DNA of 64,000 bases, taken from Haemophilus sputorum CCUG 13788. Its GTDB lineage: Bacteria > Pseudomonadota > Gammaproteobacteria > Enterobacterales > Pasteurellaceae. The DNA lies in NCBI RefSeq assembly GCF_000238795.1, contig NZ_AFNK01000007.1, forward strand, positions 1 through 64,000, given 5' to 3'. A program made the position numbers and the translations under genes. A model generated the notes under the pieces. It made no database searches. It was not told the origin of the DNA and saw nothing but the letters and a program-made list of their open reading frames with translations. Below, in pieces: positions 1-8,833 of this stretch (position 1 is the first letter of the stretch; each line of letters opens with the position of its first letter).

Positions 1-50
1 TAGATTATGTTAAATGAATAATTAAACTAACAAAAGATTGAGTAACTTTG

Positions 51-1067
51 TTATCCAACTAACGTTTTATTCGGCTCTCCACCAATTTCACGTGCTAGTT
101 TGGGAACTAAGTAACCTGATGTAATTTTTTGAAGTTCTCGGTAAATCTTTAAAGCTTCAGCATCTTCAACGAAGAAATGTGAGGCCCCTTCTACTCGGTC
201 TAATAAGTGTAAATAATATGGCAAAATCCCAATACTAAATAATTTATGACTCAATTGTTTTAAACACTCAGCCTGGTTATTTACACCTTTAAGCAATACA
301 GCTTGATTAAGCAATACAACATTAGCTTTTTTAAGCATTTGCATTTTTTGTGTAAAAATTTCATCTATCTCATTAGCGTGATTGATATGTGTCACCATCA
401 CAATATGCAAACGAGATTGCAAGAATCTTTGGCATAATATTTCTGTAATACGATTTGGAATCACTACAGGTAAACGAGAATGAATACGCAATGTTTGTAT
501 ATGAGGAATTTGCTCTAATTGCGTAATAAGCCAATCTAACTCGGCGTCTTTCGCCATCAAAGGATCCCCCCCAGAGAAAATCACTTCCTCAATTTCTTTA
601 TGCGCGGCAATATAATCCAATCCTTGTTGCCAAATCTGTTTGCCACTTTTGATTTCATCATATGGGAAATGACGTCGGAAACAATAACGACAATTGATTG
701 CACAACTATTTTTAATCATAAATAACAATCGATTTTGATATTTATGCAAAATATTAGGTGCTGGACTATGCTGTTCTTCTAGTGGATCTTTAACAAACCC
801 TTCTGCTTGCAAAAATTCATTAGCCGAAGCCATTGCTTGTAGAAATAAGGGATCATAGCGATTTCCCTTCTCCATTTTTTCAGCAAATGATTTTGGTACA
901 CGTAAAGCAAATAATTTGCGCGCAAGTATATCCTGAGAAAAATCAGCTGGATCTAACTCAAGAAATTCAAGTAACGCGACTGGGTTATTAAAGGCATTAG
1001 CTAAATCGGTTAACCATTGCGCTTTTGTAGCTGTTTGTTGAGCAGTTGGAATAATCAATGAGTGCAT
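51..1067 (-). CDS. epmB: EF-P beta-lysylation protein EpmB (lysine 2,3-aminomutase family)
   Basis: Radical SAM, PLP-dependent lysine 2,3-aminomutase homologue of 338 residues, the length usual for EpmB/YjeK. The iron-sulphur motif CAINCRYCF is visible with cysteines at 122, 126 and 129, and a conserved SGGDPL segment follows near residue 166. In known systems EpmB converts alpha-lysine to (R)-beta-lysine, which EpmA attaches to Lys34 of elongation factor P to relieve ribosome stalling at proline runs. The context fits: efp lies about 750 bp away on the other strand. A small GCCCCT/AGGGGC hairpin (1075-1092) lies just upstream of the start, between this gene and the upstream secreted-protein gene. 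The function assignment is secure from family resemblance and context. Confidence 0.95.
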   Translation of the reverse strand: MHSLIIPTAQQTATKAQWLTDLANAFNNPVALLEFLELDPADFSQDILARKLFALRVPKSFAEKMEKGNRYDPLFLQAMASANEFLQAEGFVKDPLEEQHSPAPNILHKYQNRLLFMIKNSCAINCRYCFRRHFPYDEIKSGKQIWQQGLDYIAAHKEIEEVIFSGGDPLMAKDAELDWLITQLEQIPHIQTLRIHSRLPVVIPNRITEILCQRFLQSRLHIVMVTHINHANEIDEIFTQKMQMLKKANVVLLNQAVLLKGVNNQAECLKQLSHKLFSIGILPYYLHLLDRVEGASHFFVEDAEALKIYRELQKITSGYLVPKLAREIGGEPNKTLVG

Positions 1068-1104
1068 AATAAATGCCCCTATTTCAAGGGGCTAAATAGA
1101 AGAA

Positions 1105-1677
1105 TTAAGGAAGGAGCTGGCATTCTAATGGAGTGCCATTTGGATTTACCATCACAATAGGCGTACTTTGGCCACCTTGTGCAGCTGCTAAATATTGCAC
1201 ACCACCAATACAATAGCGACGATATCCATCTGTTTTTTCAACTAAATATGGGTCAATTTGTCCACCAATACTATGAAATTGTGCGACTGTAGAGACTACA
1301 TTTTGTGTTGCTGGTGCTTGTTTTGTTTCAGTTACCGTTTGAGCTTGAGTTGTACCCTCTTGTGCTACTGCCTCATTAGGCGCAAGCGCATTGCTTAATA
1401 AATACCCTGCAGCTGCACCTGTTGCAAAGTTTGCCATACGATTCCCATTTACCGCTTGTTGGGATTGGTTGGGAATAGTTCGATTTGGCGTATTTTCAAA
1501 GGTCGCATCTTGTTTTTGTTGCGTGGATTGTGTTTTCTGTGTTTGAACAGGTTTTGAAACTACTGCACGAGAAGAACTGCCACCAAAACCGCCTGAACGC
1601 CCACCTCTTGCTTCAGCAAACCCTGCAACGGTGAATGCCACAATGGCAGAAATTGCCATAATTTTTTTCATATTCAT
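1105..1677 (-). CDS. Hypothetical secreted protein, Gly/Ser- and Gln/Thr-rich
   Basis: 190-residue protein that I do not recognise. It starts with a clear Sec signal peptide (basic MNMKK, hydrophobic stretch, AEA cleavage site near residue 23). A short Arg/Gly/Ser-rich segment RGGRSGGFGGSSSR follows, then a low-complexity Gln/Thr region. A small hydrophobic stretch (ATGAAAGYLL, about residues 86-95) could be a membrane or glycine-zipper-like element. The C-terminal 60 residues look folded and contain two cysteines that could form a disulphide. It reads away from efp and toward epmB, with only 37 bp and a small hairpin before epmB, so partial co-transcription with epmB is possible. No function can be assigned. 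Confidence 0.75.
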   Translation of the reverse strand: MNMKKIMAISAIVAFTVAGFAEARGGRSGGFGGSSSRAVVSKPVQTQKTQSTQQKQDATFENTPNRTIPNQSQQAVNGNRMANFATGAAAGYLLSNALAPNEAVAQEGTTQAQTVTETKQAPATQNVVSTVAQFHSIGGQIDPYLVEKTDGYRRYCIGGVQYLAAAQGGQSTPIVMVNPNGTPLECQLLP

Positions 1678-1820
1678 TCCTCTTTTTAAGAAAGTTAACA
1701 GATTATAACAAAATTTTTTAGAGTTCTTTGAAGATTTACGGTATTATAGGGGGCTTTTTGGAAAACCCAATAGCGGGTAATTCAAAGTTTGTTAATTTTT
1801 TGTAAAACATTGAGGAATTT

Positions 1821-2387
1821 ATGGCTAACTATAGCACTAATGATTTCAAACCAGGTTTAAAATTTATCCAAGATGGCGAACCTTGCGTAATCGTTGAAAA
1901 CGAATTCGTGAAACCAGGTAAAGGTCAAGCATTTACCCGTACTAAAATCCGTAAATTGATTTCAGGTAAAGTATTAGAAATCAACTTTAAATCAGGTTCT
2001 TCTGTTGAAGCAGCTGATGTTGTAGATTATAACTACAACTACTCTTACAAAGATGAAGACTTCTGGTATTTCATGCACCCAGAAACTTTCGAGCAAATTT
2101 CTGTTGATGCAAAAGCATTAGGCGATAACGACAAATGGTTGGTTGACCAAGCAGAATGTATCATTACATTATGGAACGGTTCTGCAATCGCAGTAACACC
2201 ACCAAACTTTGTGGAATTAGAAGTTGTTGAAACTGACCCAGGTTTAAAAGGTGATACCGCAGGTACTGGTGGTAAACCAGCAACATTAAGCACTGGCGCA
2301 GTAGTTCGTGTACCATTATTCGTTCAAATCGGTGAAGTTATCCGTGTGGATACCCGTTCAGGCGAATACGTTTCACGCGTAAAATAA
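1821..2387 (+). CDS. efp: Elongation factor P
   Basis: 188 residues, the usual EF-P length, with three beta-barrel domains expected. EF-P binds between the P and E sites of the ribosome and promotes peptide bond formation at consecutive prolines. The modification loop KPGKGQAF is intact, with the acceptor Lys at position 34. This matches the presence of epmB nearby and predicts beta-lysylation rather than rhamnosylation, which needs an Arg here. The C-terminal signature region ends in [10 protein letters not shown] ribosome binding site GAGGA lies just before the ATG. It is a single-gene unit that ends in an uptake-signal-based hairpin terminator. Confidence 0.98.
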   Translation: MANYSTNDFKPGLKFIQDGEPCVIVENEFVKPGKGQAFTRTKIRKLISGKVLEINFKSGSSVEAADVVDYNYNYSYKDEDFWYFMHPETFEQISVDAKALGDNDKWLVDQAECIITLWNGSAIAVTPPNFVELEVVETDPGLKGDTAGTGGKPATLSTGAVVRVPLFVQIGEVIRVDTRSGEYVSRVK

Positions 2388-2411
2388 TTTAATTTTCGCA
2401 GTTTAAACAAA

Positions 2412-2462
2412 ACAAGCGGTAAAATTTCTTGCAAACTTTGCAAAAAATCTTACCGCTTTTTA
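2412..2462. terminator. USS-containing bidirectional terminator after efp
   Basis: AAGCGGTAA (2414-2422) pairs with TTACCGCTT (2450-2458) and is followed by a T tract. The left arm is a complete ACAAGCGGT uptake signal. It separates efp from the convergent dehydrogenase gene. Confidence 0.8.
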
Positions 2463-2500
2463 TTGCTTCAAAAAATGGCTGAAGATTAACGTTTATATTG

Positions 2501-3574
2501 TTAAGCAGCCTGTAAAATTGTTTTCAACTGTAATGCGCTTGGCGTTACTACAGGTAAGAATGCGCCTTCTCTCCAACGACGAATAAAATCTGAACCTGCA
2601 TTTTGTAAATAGCCACGCCCACCAGAGGCTTGAAGTTCTAGCAATAAACTTTGCGCGACTACATCCACAATTTCAATGCGAATATTAAATAGCGCTTTAG
2701 GATTTTCAATAAAATAGTTACCTTGTGCTAAACCTTGAGCTAAACGCTGTTCTAAGTCCGCTAATTTTTTTACCTGAACATCATATTCAGGTTTTAGCAC
2801 AGAACGATTCTCAACATAATCTAATGCTTTTTTTACTTCCGCTAGACTGCGAGCCGCCAAACCAAATGCCATTGCACATTGTAACCCCAAGAAAGTAGGG
2901 CGAACATCAGACAAATATTCTTCCGCATTGTTGGCAATAATCCAATCGGGATCAAGCTCTACATGATTTAGCTCCACAGCAACAGTATTACTTCCTTGTA
3001 GCGCGACTAAAGAAAGCTCTTTAGCCCGAACAACGCCTTGTGCATTCGATGGTAACGCGACAATAATTGGCGCATGGCTACTATTTTCATACTCGGCAGC
3101 AATAATGGTTACAAATCCTTTTGCGGTTAAATTCGTAATCCATGGTAATCGCCCTTGTAAATAGCGCTTTCCATCTTTTTCGATAATTTTTACTTGTAAT
3201 TCTTCAATACCTGATAGGAATTTTACTGCATTTGATAATCCTGTGCCGCCTGAGAGATTACCAACTAACAAATCGGCTAACCAACGTTCTCTTGGTGCGT
3301 GGTTTTCACTACTTAATAGATTTTGAATTAGGGTGCGATGCCCCCAAGAAATAAACCCCGCGGTTAAAGAATAAGTGGAAATTTCACGTACGGCGGCAAT
3401 GGCTTGTTCAAAATCTCCCCCTGCTCCACCAAGATTCTCTGGTACTCCGATTTTAAAAACGCCTTCGTTTGCTATCCGTTGAAATAATTCATCGGCATAT
3501 TGATTTGATTGATCGATTTCAGTGGCATGTTGGTTTAACCATGCTAGAAACTCTGCTGAGAAAAATTGAGACAT
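2501..3574 (-). CDS. Acyl-CoA dehydrogenase-like flavoprotein
   Basis: 357-residue member of the acyl-CoA dehydrogenase superfamily. The N-terminal helical domain contains GVPENLGGAGGDFEQ, a beta domain covers the middle, and a C-terminal helical domain contains the glycine-rich segment ASGGRGYLQ near residue 317. Members of this superfamily oxidise acyl-CoA or, in the SfnB/DszC-like branch, act as FMN-dependent monooxygenases. The active-site base cannot be placed by eye, so the substrate is open. An AGGAG ribosome binding site precedes the ATG. It is monocistronic, with no beta-oxidation, electron-transfer flavoprotein or sulphur-assimilation genes beside it, so context does not help choose a role. 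Confidence 0.8.
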   Translation of the reverse strand: MSQFFSAEFLAWLNQHATEIDQSNQYADELFQRIANEGVFKIGVPENLGGAGGDFEQAIAAVREISTYSLTAGFISWGHRTLIQNLLSSENHAPRERWLADLLVGNLSGGTGLSNAVKFLSGIEELQVKIIEKDGKRYLQGRLPWITNLTAKGFVTIIAAEYENSSHAPIIVALPSNAQGVVRAKELSLVALQGSNTVAVELNHVELDPDWIIANNAEEYLSDVRPTFLGLQCAMAFGLAARSLAEVKKALDYVENRSVLKPEYDVQVKKLADLEQRLAQGLAQGNYFIENPKALFNIRIEIVDVVAQSLLLELQASGGRGYLQNAGSDFIRRWREGAFLPVVTPSALQLKTILQAA

Positions 3575-3742
3575 TGTGTTGCTCCTTATTTGTTTTTTTA
3601 TTGTTAAAAATGGAATGGCATGATAGATAGTAATTTAATTTTTTAGGCAAGAAAACCAACTAAAATCCACTAAATATTCTTTTTTTGTATAAGAATAAAA
3701 AGTTATAACACTAAACGATGCTCTTTTTTAAAGGCAAAATAA

Positions 3743-3795
3743 AAAGCAAGCGGTCAGAATTTGCAAAATTTTTACAAAAAAGACGCGCTTGCTTT
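3743..3795. repeat. Inverted repeat with uptake-signal variant upstream of glnS
   Basis: AAAGCAAGCG (3743-3752) pairs perfectly with CGCTTGCTTT (3786-3795), spanning a GCAAGCGGTC uptake-signal variant and its AT tracts. A T-rich run follows only in minus-strand sense, so it could block antisense transcription away from glnS. The rest of the 3575-3863 spacer shows no other clear element. Confidence 0.55.
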
Positions 3796-3863
3796 CGCCC
3801 TTTCCGTTCTTATCAATACAGTGTAGAATACAAGTTATTTTTTATTGAAAAACAGAGAATGTT

Positions 3864-5534
3864 ATGAGCGAAGAGATTTTAACTAACGCACCGGAAAGTC
3901 GTGCGAATTTTATTACCCATATTATTGATGAAGATTTAGCATCAGGTAAACATAACAACGTTTATACTCGATTCCCACCTGAGCCAAACGGCTATTTACA
4001 TATTGGTCACGCTAAATCTATCTGCCTAAACTTTGGTATTGCACAAGAATATCAAGGTAAATGTAATTTACGTTTTGACGATACTAACCCCGTAAAAGAA
4101 GACGTTGAATATGTTGATTCGATTAAAGCTGATGTGGAATGGTTAGGCTTTAAATGGGAAGGTGAACCTCGTTATGCTTCAGATTACTTTGATGCGCTTT
4201 ATGGTTATGCCATTGAGTTAATCAAAAAAGGTTTAGCTTATGTTGATGAACTTTCACCAGATGAAATGCGCGAATATCGTGGCACATTAACTGAACCGGG
4301 TAAAAATAGCCCTTATCGTGATCGTTCAGTAGAGGAAAACTTAGCGCTATTTGAAAAAATGAAAAATGGCGAAATCGCAGAAGGTAAAGCTTGTTTGCGT
4401 GCCAAAATTGATATGGCATCACCTTTTATTGTAATGCGTGACCCAGTTATTTATCGTGTTAAATTCGCTCACCACCACCAAACTGGTGATAAATGGTGCA
4501 TTTATCCGATGTACGACTTCACGCACTGTATCTCTGATGCCATTGAACGTATTACCCACTCTTTATGTACGTTAGAATTCCAAGACAACCGTCGCTTATA
4601 TGACTGGGTACTAGACAATATTTCTATTGAACGCCCATTACCGCATCAATATGAATTCTCGCGCTTAAATTTAGAAGGCACATTAACCTCTAAACGTAAA
4701 TTATTAAAACTGGTTACAGATGGTATTGTCGATGGTTGGGATGATCCTCGTATGCCAACCATTTCAGGTTTACGTCGTCGTGGCTATACACCGGCATCAT
4801 TGCGTGAATTCTGTCGTCGTATCGGGGTAACCAAACAAGATAACGTAGTAGAATACTCTGCGCTTGAAGCATGTATTCGTGAAGACTTAAATGAAAATGC
4901 ACCACGTGCAATGGCCGTGATTAACCCTGTTAAAGTGGTGATTGAAAACTTTGGTGACAAAGAAATCTTAAAAGCACCTAACCATCCGAACCGCCCAGAA
5001 TTAGGTGAACGCGAATTGCCATTTACGCGTGAGCTTTATATTGATGAAGCGGACTTCCGTGAAGAAGCAAATAAACAATATAAACGTTTAGTATTAGGCA
5101 AAGAAGTTCGCTTACGTAATGCTTATGTGATTAAAGCTGAGCGTGTTGAAAAAGATGCAAGCGGTCAAATTACCACAATTTATTGCACATACGATCCTGA
5201 AACCTTAGGTAAAAATCCAGCGGATGGTCGTAAAGTAAAAGGCGTAATTCACTGGGTATCTGCTGAAGAGAATAAACCTGCTGAATTCCGTATTTACAAT
5301 CGTTTATTTACTGTACCAAATCCAGGTGCAGCAGATGACATTGAAACCGTATTAAACCCTGAATCTTTAGTGGTGAAACACGGTTTTGTGGAACCAAGTT
5401 TAGCGAATGCAAAAGCGGAACAAGGTTACCAATTTGAACGTGAAGGCTACTACTGCTTAGATAGCAAAGATGGTTCAGCTGAGAACTTAGTCTTTAACCT
5501 GACAGTGAGTTTAAAAGAAGGCTTTAGTGCCTAG
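3864..5534 (+). CDS. glnS: Glutaminyl-tRNA synthetase
   Basis: 556 residues, matching the E. coli enzyme length. Class I aminoacyl-tRNA synthetase that charges tRNA-Gln with glutamine in the cytosol. The HIGH motif is visible as [14 protein letters not shown] near residue 44, and the KMSKS-type loop as TSKRKL near residue 277. The two C-terminal anticodon-binding beta barrels are present, including the LYIDEADF and [11 protein letters not shown] segments. Its presence means this organism charges glutamine directly rather than through GatCAB transamidation. A palindromic uptake-signal terminator follows within 10 bp of the stop. Confidence 0.98.
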   Translation: MSEEILTNAPESRANFITHIIDEDLASGKHNNVYTRFPPEPNGYLHIGHAKSICLNFGIAQEYQGKCNLRFDDTNPVKEDVEYVDSIKADVEWLGFKWEGEPRYASDYFDALYGYAIELIKKGLAYVDELSPDEMREYRGTLTEPGKNSPYRDRSVEENLALFEKMKNGEIAEGKACLRAKIDMASPFIVMRDPVIYRVKFAHHHQTGDKWCIYPMYDFTHCISDAIERITHSLCTLEFQDNRRLYDWVLDNISIERPLPHQYEFSRLNLEGTLTSKRKLLKLVTDGIVDGWDDPRMPTISGLRRRGYTPASLREFCRRIGVTKQDNVVEYSALEACIREDLNENAPRAMAVINPVKVVIENFGDKEILKAPNHPNRPELGERELPFTRELYIDEADFREEANKQYKRLVLGKEVRLRNAYVIKAERVEKDASGQITTIYCTYDPETLGKNPADGRKVKGVIHWVSAEENKPAEFRIYNRLFTVPNPGAADDIETVLNPESLVVKHGFVEPSLANAKAEQGYQFEREGYYCLDSKDGSAENLVFNLTVSLKEGFSA

Positions 5535-5541
5535 TGAACAT

Positions 5542-5580
5542 TTGCAAGCGGTCGGATCTTTTCAACCGCTTGCAATTTTA
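5542..5580 (+). terminator. glnS terminator built from two uptake-signal cores
   Basis: TTGCAAGCGGT (5542-5552) and ACCGCTTGCAA (5565-5575) form an 11-bp stem with a 12-nt loop, followed by TTTTATTTT. Confidence 0.85.
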
Positions 5581-5596
5581 TTTTGAGGAAAGTGTT

Positions 5597-5743
5597 ATGA
5601 AAAAAATTATCCTATTATTAGTTAGCATATTAGCCATCAGCGCTTGTTCGCAATCAAAAAACGTTTATTTCAATGGTGCGGAAGGCTCTCACTCAGGAAT
5701 TCGATATAGTTCAACCGATAAAAGTATATCTTTAAACCCATAA
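5597..5743 (+). CDS. Small lipoprotein (48 residues)
   Basis: Very small lipoprotein: MKK, a hydrophobic stretch and the lipobox ISAC with the acylated Cys at position 17, leaving about 31 mature residues. The mature part is polar, with Ser/Tyr/Asn and no recognisable domain. The start at 5597 is chosen because GAGG lies 8 bp upstream and a signal peptide begins there. An in-frame upstream ATG at 5534 would overlap the glnS stop and translate through the glnS terminator. It is bounded by terminators on both sides, so it needs its own promoter or read-through from glnS. It resembles the many tiny entericidin-like or YifL-like lipoproteins, but I cannot assign a function. Confidence 0.7.
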   Translation: MKKIILLLVSILAISACSQSKNVYFNGAEGSHSGIRYSSTDKSISLNP

Positions 5744-5746
5744 AAC

Positions 5747-5780
5747 AATGCGGTAATAACCAATATTACCGCATTCTTTT
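5747..5780. terminator. Bidirectional terminator between lipoprotein gene and glpX
   Basis: AATGCGGTAATA (5747-5758) pairs with TATTACCGCATT (5764-5775), a 12-bp stem with a 5-nt loop and a CTTTTT tract. It serves the two convergent genes. Confidence 0.85.
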
Positions 5781-5782
5781 TG

Positions 5783-6781
5783 CTAATCGTCCGTCAAATG
5801 AGAAATATCATGGTAAGACGCTAATTTACGAATAGTTCGTGAACGGCCTCGAATTAACAACGTTTCTGTAAAGATCATACTGCCTTTGCGTTGCACACCT
5901 CTAAGCAAATCTCCTGTAGTAATGCCTGTTGCAGCAAAAACGACATTATCATCTCGCACAATCTCTTCTATTTTTAATACCGTATTCACAGGAACATTCA
6001 TGGCAGCACAACGCGAAATTTCTTTTTCCGCAGCTTTTAAGTTTTCAGGTGTATTCCCTTTTACTTTATTACGTGGAATCAATCTTGCCTGAATATCTCC
6101 CCCTAGTGCATTTACAGCAGCCGCAGTCACAACCCCTTCCGGCGCACCACCGATGCCATAAACTAAATCAATATCGCTATCAGGCAAACAACATTGTACA
6201 CCAGCAGCAACATCGCCATCTGGAATAGCAAGAACTCTTACGCCTAAGGCTTGTACTGATTTGATAATTTCATCATGTCGAGGTTTTGCAAGAATAGCTA
6301 CCGTAATTTGTGATAGCAATTTTCCTTTTTTAGAAGCCACTCGGCGAATGTTTTGTTCAAGCGGTAAGTTTAAATCAATCATCCCTTTGGCATCGCTATC
6401 TACCACTAGTTTTTCCATATACATATCTGGCGCTTGTAAGAATGTGTTTTTTCCCCCAGCTGCTAACACCGCTAATGCACCAGATTGCCCCATAGCTGTC
6501 ATACGAGTTCCATCAATTGGATCAACCGCAATTGAAACCTCTTCTTGGTCAGGTTTGTTTTGTCCAACTTTTTCACCAATATAAAGCATTGGCGCTTCAT
6601 CAATTTCGCCTTCTCCAATCACTACTTCACCACGAATTTCCATCTGATTGAGTAGCTGACGCATTGCTTTTACCGCAGCATTATCTGCCGCATTTTTATC
6701 CCCTCGCCCAATCCAATCAAAAGCAGCTAACGCAGCTGCCTCTGTTACGCGAGAAAATTCAAATGCAATTGCCCGTTTCAT
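5783..6781 (-). CDS. glpX: Class II fructose-1,6-bisphosphatase
   Basis: 332 residues. GlpX-type metal-dependent phosphatase that removes the 1-phosphate from fructose 1,6-bisphosphate in gluconeogenesis. Family segments visible are VIGEGEIDEAPML (near residue 55), AVDPIDGTRMTAMG (near 86) with the metal-binding Asp residues, and GIGGAPEGVVTAAA (near 210). An AAAGGAG ribosome binding site precedes the ATG. The gene stands alone, with no glpFK beside it. A PurR-like 16-bp box lies 44-59 bp upstream of its start, in the spacer shared with divergent zapB, and could link gluconeogenesis to purine status. Confidence 0.95.
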   Translation of the reverse strand: MKRAIAFEFSRVTEAAALAAFDWIGRGDKNAADNAAVKAMRQLLNQMEIRGEVVIGEGEIDEAPMLYIGEKVGQNKPDQEEVSIAVDPIDGTRMTAMGQSGALAVLAAGGKNTFLQAPDMYMEKLVVDSDAKGMIDLNLPLEQNIRRVASKKGKLLSQITVAILAKPRHDEIIKSVQALGVRVLAIPDGDVAAGVQCCLPDSDIDLVYGIGGAPEGVVTAAAVNALGGDIQARLIPRNKVKGNTPENLKAAEKEISRCAAMNVPVNTVLKIEEIVRDDNVVFAATGITTGDLLRGVQRKGSMIFTETLLIRGRSRTIRKLASYHDISHLTDD

Positions 6782-6824
6782 GATTCTGACTCCTTTACTA
6801 AAAAAACATTATTATTTTAACGCA

Positions 6825-6840
6825 ACGCAAACGATTGCGA
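6825..6840. promoter_or_regulatory. PurR-like operator between glpX and zapB
   Basis: ACGCAAACGATTGCGA matches the 16-bp PurR consensus ANGCAANCGNTTNCNT at all but the last defined base. It sits where the glpX promoter is expected (a TAAAAT-like -10 follows on the minus strand). A related LacI/GalR-family protein could also bind this CG-centred palindrome. Confidence 0.55.
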
Positions 6841-6975
6841 ACAAAAATTTGCATAAAAACGTGATAAAAAATTATTTTTTACAAAAACATGGAACTTTTC
6901 AATGAAATCAATATCTTAATTAGGTATAATCCTTATGTATTTTAGTCACACATTTCCCATTTAGAGGTAAACACT

Positions 6976-7194
6976 ATGTCATTAACAATTCTTGACCAAC
7001 TTGAAGAAAAAATTAAACAAGCCGTTGAAACTATCCAACTCCTTCAATTAGAGTTAGAAGATTTAAAAGAACAAAAAGCGGCAGCAGAACAAGAATCAGC
7101 GGCATTACGCCAAGAACATGAGCAATTAAAATCAGAGCACCAAAACTTCCAAGATCGTTTGCGTGCACTTTTAGGCCAAATTGACAACGTTTAA
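6976..7194 (+). CDS. zapB: Cell division protein ZapB
   Basis: 72-residue, almost entirely coiled-coil protein, rich in Glu, Gln, Lys and Leu with regular heptads through the whole length (LDQLEEKIKQAVETIQLLQ near the N terminus). ZapB of E. coli has the same size and architecture. It is recruited to the Z ring by ZapA and helps link it to MatP and the terminus. GAGG precedes the ATG. It is a single-gene unit divergent from glpX, ended by a strong hairpin. Confidence 0.9.
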   Translation: MSLTILDQLEEKIKQAVETIQLLQLELEDLKEQKAAAEQESAALRQEHEQLKSEHQNFQDRLRALLGQIDNV

Positions 7195-7209
7195 TTACTG
7201 ATTAACACT

Positions 7210-7236
7210 AAACGGCTACTTAGTTAGCCGTTTTTT
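7210..7236 (+). terminator. zapB terminator
   Basis: AAACGGCTA (7210-7218) pairs with TAGCCGTTT (7225-7233), followed by more T residues. It lies only about 14 bp before the tdk start codon. Confidence 0.85.
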
Positions 7237-7249
7237 ATTACACTGGATT

Positions 7250-7828
7250 ATGGCAAAGCTCTACTTTTATTATTCTTCAATGAATGCAGGTAAATCAACT
7301 ACTCTGCTTCAATCTGCTTATAACTATCGCGAACGTGGTATGAATACACTTATCTATACCGCTGCCATCGATGATCGTTTTGGGTTAGGTAAAGTGACCT
7401 CTCGAATTGGTATTGCAGAAGATGCCAAATTATTTACCAACGAAACTAATCTTTTCCTTGAAATTGCTAACGAGGTAGAAAAACAGCCACTGCACTGTAT
7501 TCTGATTGATGAAGCACAATTTCTAACTAAATCACAAGTTTATCAACTGACCGATATCGTTGATAAATTAAATATTCCAGTGCTTTGCTATGGACTACGT
7601 ACCGATTTCCAAGCAGAATTATTTGAAGGTAGCCACTATTTGTTAGCTTGGGCTGATGAATTGATAGAACTCAAAACTATTTGCGATTGTGGGCATAAAG
7701 CCCATTTTGTATTGCGTCTAAATGCGGACGGTCAACCGGTTAAAGATGGCGAGCAAATCCAAATTGGCGGGAATGACCGTTATCTTTCCGTCTGCCGTAA
7801 ACATTATAAAGAAAGGCTTGGCAAATAG
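7250..7828 (+). CDS. tdk: Thymidine kinase
   Basis: 192 residues. ATP-dependent thymidine kinase of the type II (TK1-like) family, which salvages thymidine to dTMP. The P-loop SSMNAGKS is at residues 9-16, the DEAQ motif with the catalytic Glu at 87-90, and the zinc-binding lasso ligands at Cys145, Cys147, Cys182 and probably His185. The start sits just 14 bp after the zapB terminator, and the ribosome binding site is weak (CTGGA), so expression may be modest or depend on read-through. The VirK/YbjX-family gene follows in the same direction after 68 bp. Confidence 0.96.
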   Translation: MAKLYFYYSSMNAGKSTTLLQSAYNYRERGMNTLIYTAAIDDRFGLGKVTSRIGIAEDAKLFTNETNLFLEIANEVEKQPLHCILIDEAQFLTKSQVYQLTDIVDKLNIPVLCYGLRTDFQAELFEGSHYLLAWADELIELKTICDCGHKAHFVLRLNADGQPVKDGEQIQIGGNDRYLSVCRKHYKERLGK

Positions 7829-7896
7829 CCTAAATTGAAAAATTAGCTAATTTGCCAAAATTATGCAAAAATGGCCACCGATTTCAAGGAGCAGTT

Positions 7897-8760
7897 ATGA
7901 ACTTATCTCAATATCGGTGGACTAAGGCAACGGAAATTTACCCAAACCGAGGTAAGAAATCCTATGCAGGCAAACGCTTGCGTTATAGACTTCGTTCACT
8001 CCTTCATCGTCGCCAAGTTAAGCAATTTGAACAATTTGTTGCACAACATCCAATACTTATTCCTCTTTTAAAACAGCGGGTAAATTATAGCTATCCACTG
8101 GTACATCGTTTTTTAGATAAACGATTTAGTGCTCAACAGCGCTTTAATGCAATTTGTGAAAATTTATTATTTTTACCACAACAATTATCCCATTTGACTG
8201 AACCACTTTGGCAACAACCAATAAGCTTTGGTGAGGTAATTCCAGATTTTGAGATTTTACTCAATATCAATGAACATCAACCAATGGAGGGGTTCTGGGC
8301 ATTAGAGCTTCGCTATAAACCACATAATCAACTGATCTATTTACTCACGTTCGGTAAGTTAGATGATGCATTACTGATTGCAGTAGTTCAAGGTCCGAAC
8401 TTTGAAGGCGCTAAGGAGCTGGTTAAACAGCTTACCAAATATTGTCATGGTTTACGCCCAGCATATTTAATGGTTGAAGCGATGAAACTGCTTACCCAAA
8501 TACTGGGATACCAGAAACTTTTTGGTATTCCCCAAAAATATCAGAATAAATCTCGCCTAGTACAAAGTAAGCGTTATGTGGTGGATTATGATGCTATTTT
8601 TTCTGAAGCTGGTGGGAAAGCTGGGCATTATTGGACTTTACCATTGCAAGAAGATCGTGATCTTGAGTCTATTCCTAGCAAAAAGCGCTCAATGTATCGG
8701 AAACGTTTTGCAATGTTAGATAGTCTAGGTGAAATCATGCAACAAACATTAAATAAATAG
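7897..8760 (+). CDS. VirK/YbjX family protein (DUF535)
   Basis: 287 residues from the chosen start. The family is recognised by the arrangement of a basic N-terminal region (YRLRSLLHRRQVKQFEQF), the SYPLVHRFLDKRFS block and the GPNFEGAKELVKQLTK block, then HGLRPAYLMVEAM and the C-terminal SKKRSMYRKRFAMLD. Members include Shigella VirK and E. coli YbjX, linked to envelope integrity or polymyxin resistance, but with no settled biochemical function. The ATG at 7897 is preceded by AAGGAG at ideal spacing. The upstream in-frame ATG at 7852 lacks a ribosome binding site. It may share a transcript with tdk and is ended by a strong convergent terminator. Confidence 0.85.
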   Translation: MNLSQYRWTKATEIYPNRGKKSYAGKRLRYRLRSLLHRRQVKQFEQFVAQHPILIPLLKQRVNYSYPLVHRFLDKRFSAQQRFNAICENLLFLPQQLSHLTEPLWQQPISFGEVIPDFEILLNINEHQPMEGFWALELRYKPHNQLIYLLTFGKLDDALLIAVVQGPNFEGAKELVKQLTKYCHGLRPAYLMVEAMKLLTQILGYQKLFGIPQKYQNKSRLVQSKRYVVDYDAIFSEAGGKAGHYWTLPLQEDRDLESIPSKKRSMYRKRFAMLDSLGEIMQQTLNK

Positions 8761-8774
8761 TTTTCGCACATAAA

Positions 8775-8803
8775 AAAGCTCGGTATTTACCGAGCTTTCT
8801 TTT
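8775..8803. terminator. Convergent terminator between virK-like gene and sspB
   Basis: AAAGCTCGGT (8775-8784) pairs with ACCGAGCTTT (8789-8798) with a 4-nt loop, then CTTTTT. It is symmetrical enough to work both ways. Confidence 0.9.
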
Positions 8804-8833
8804 TGCAAAAAATAGTAGAAATCAGACCGCTTG

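Noticed and set aside
5534-5596. Upstream in-frame start for the small lipoprotein
   Set aside because: It would overlap the glnS stop and translate through the terminator hairpin. The ATG at 5597 has a ribosome binding site and begins a lipoprotein signal peptide.
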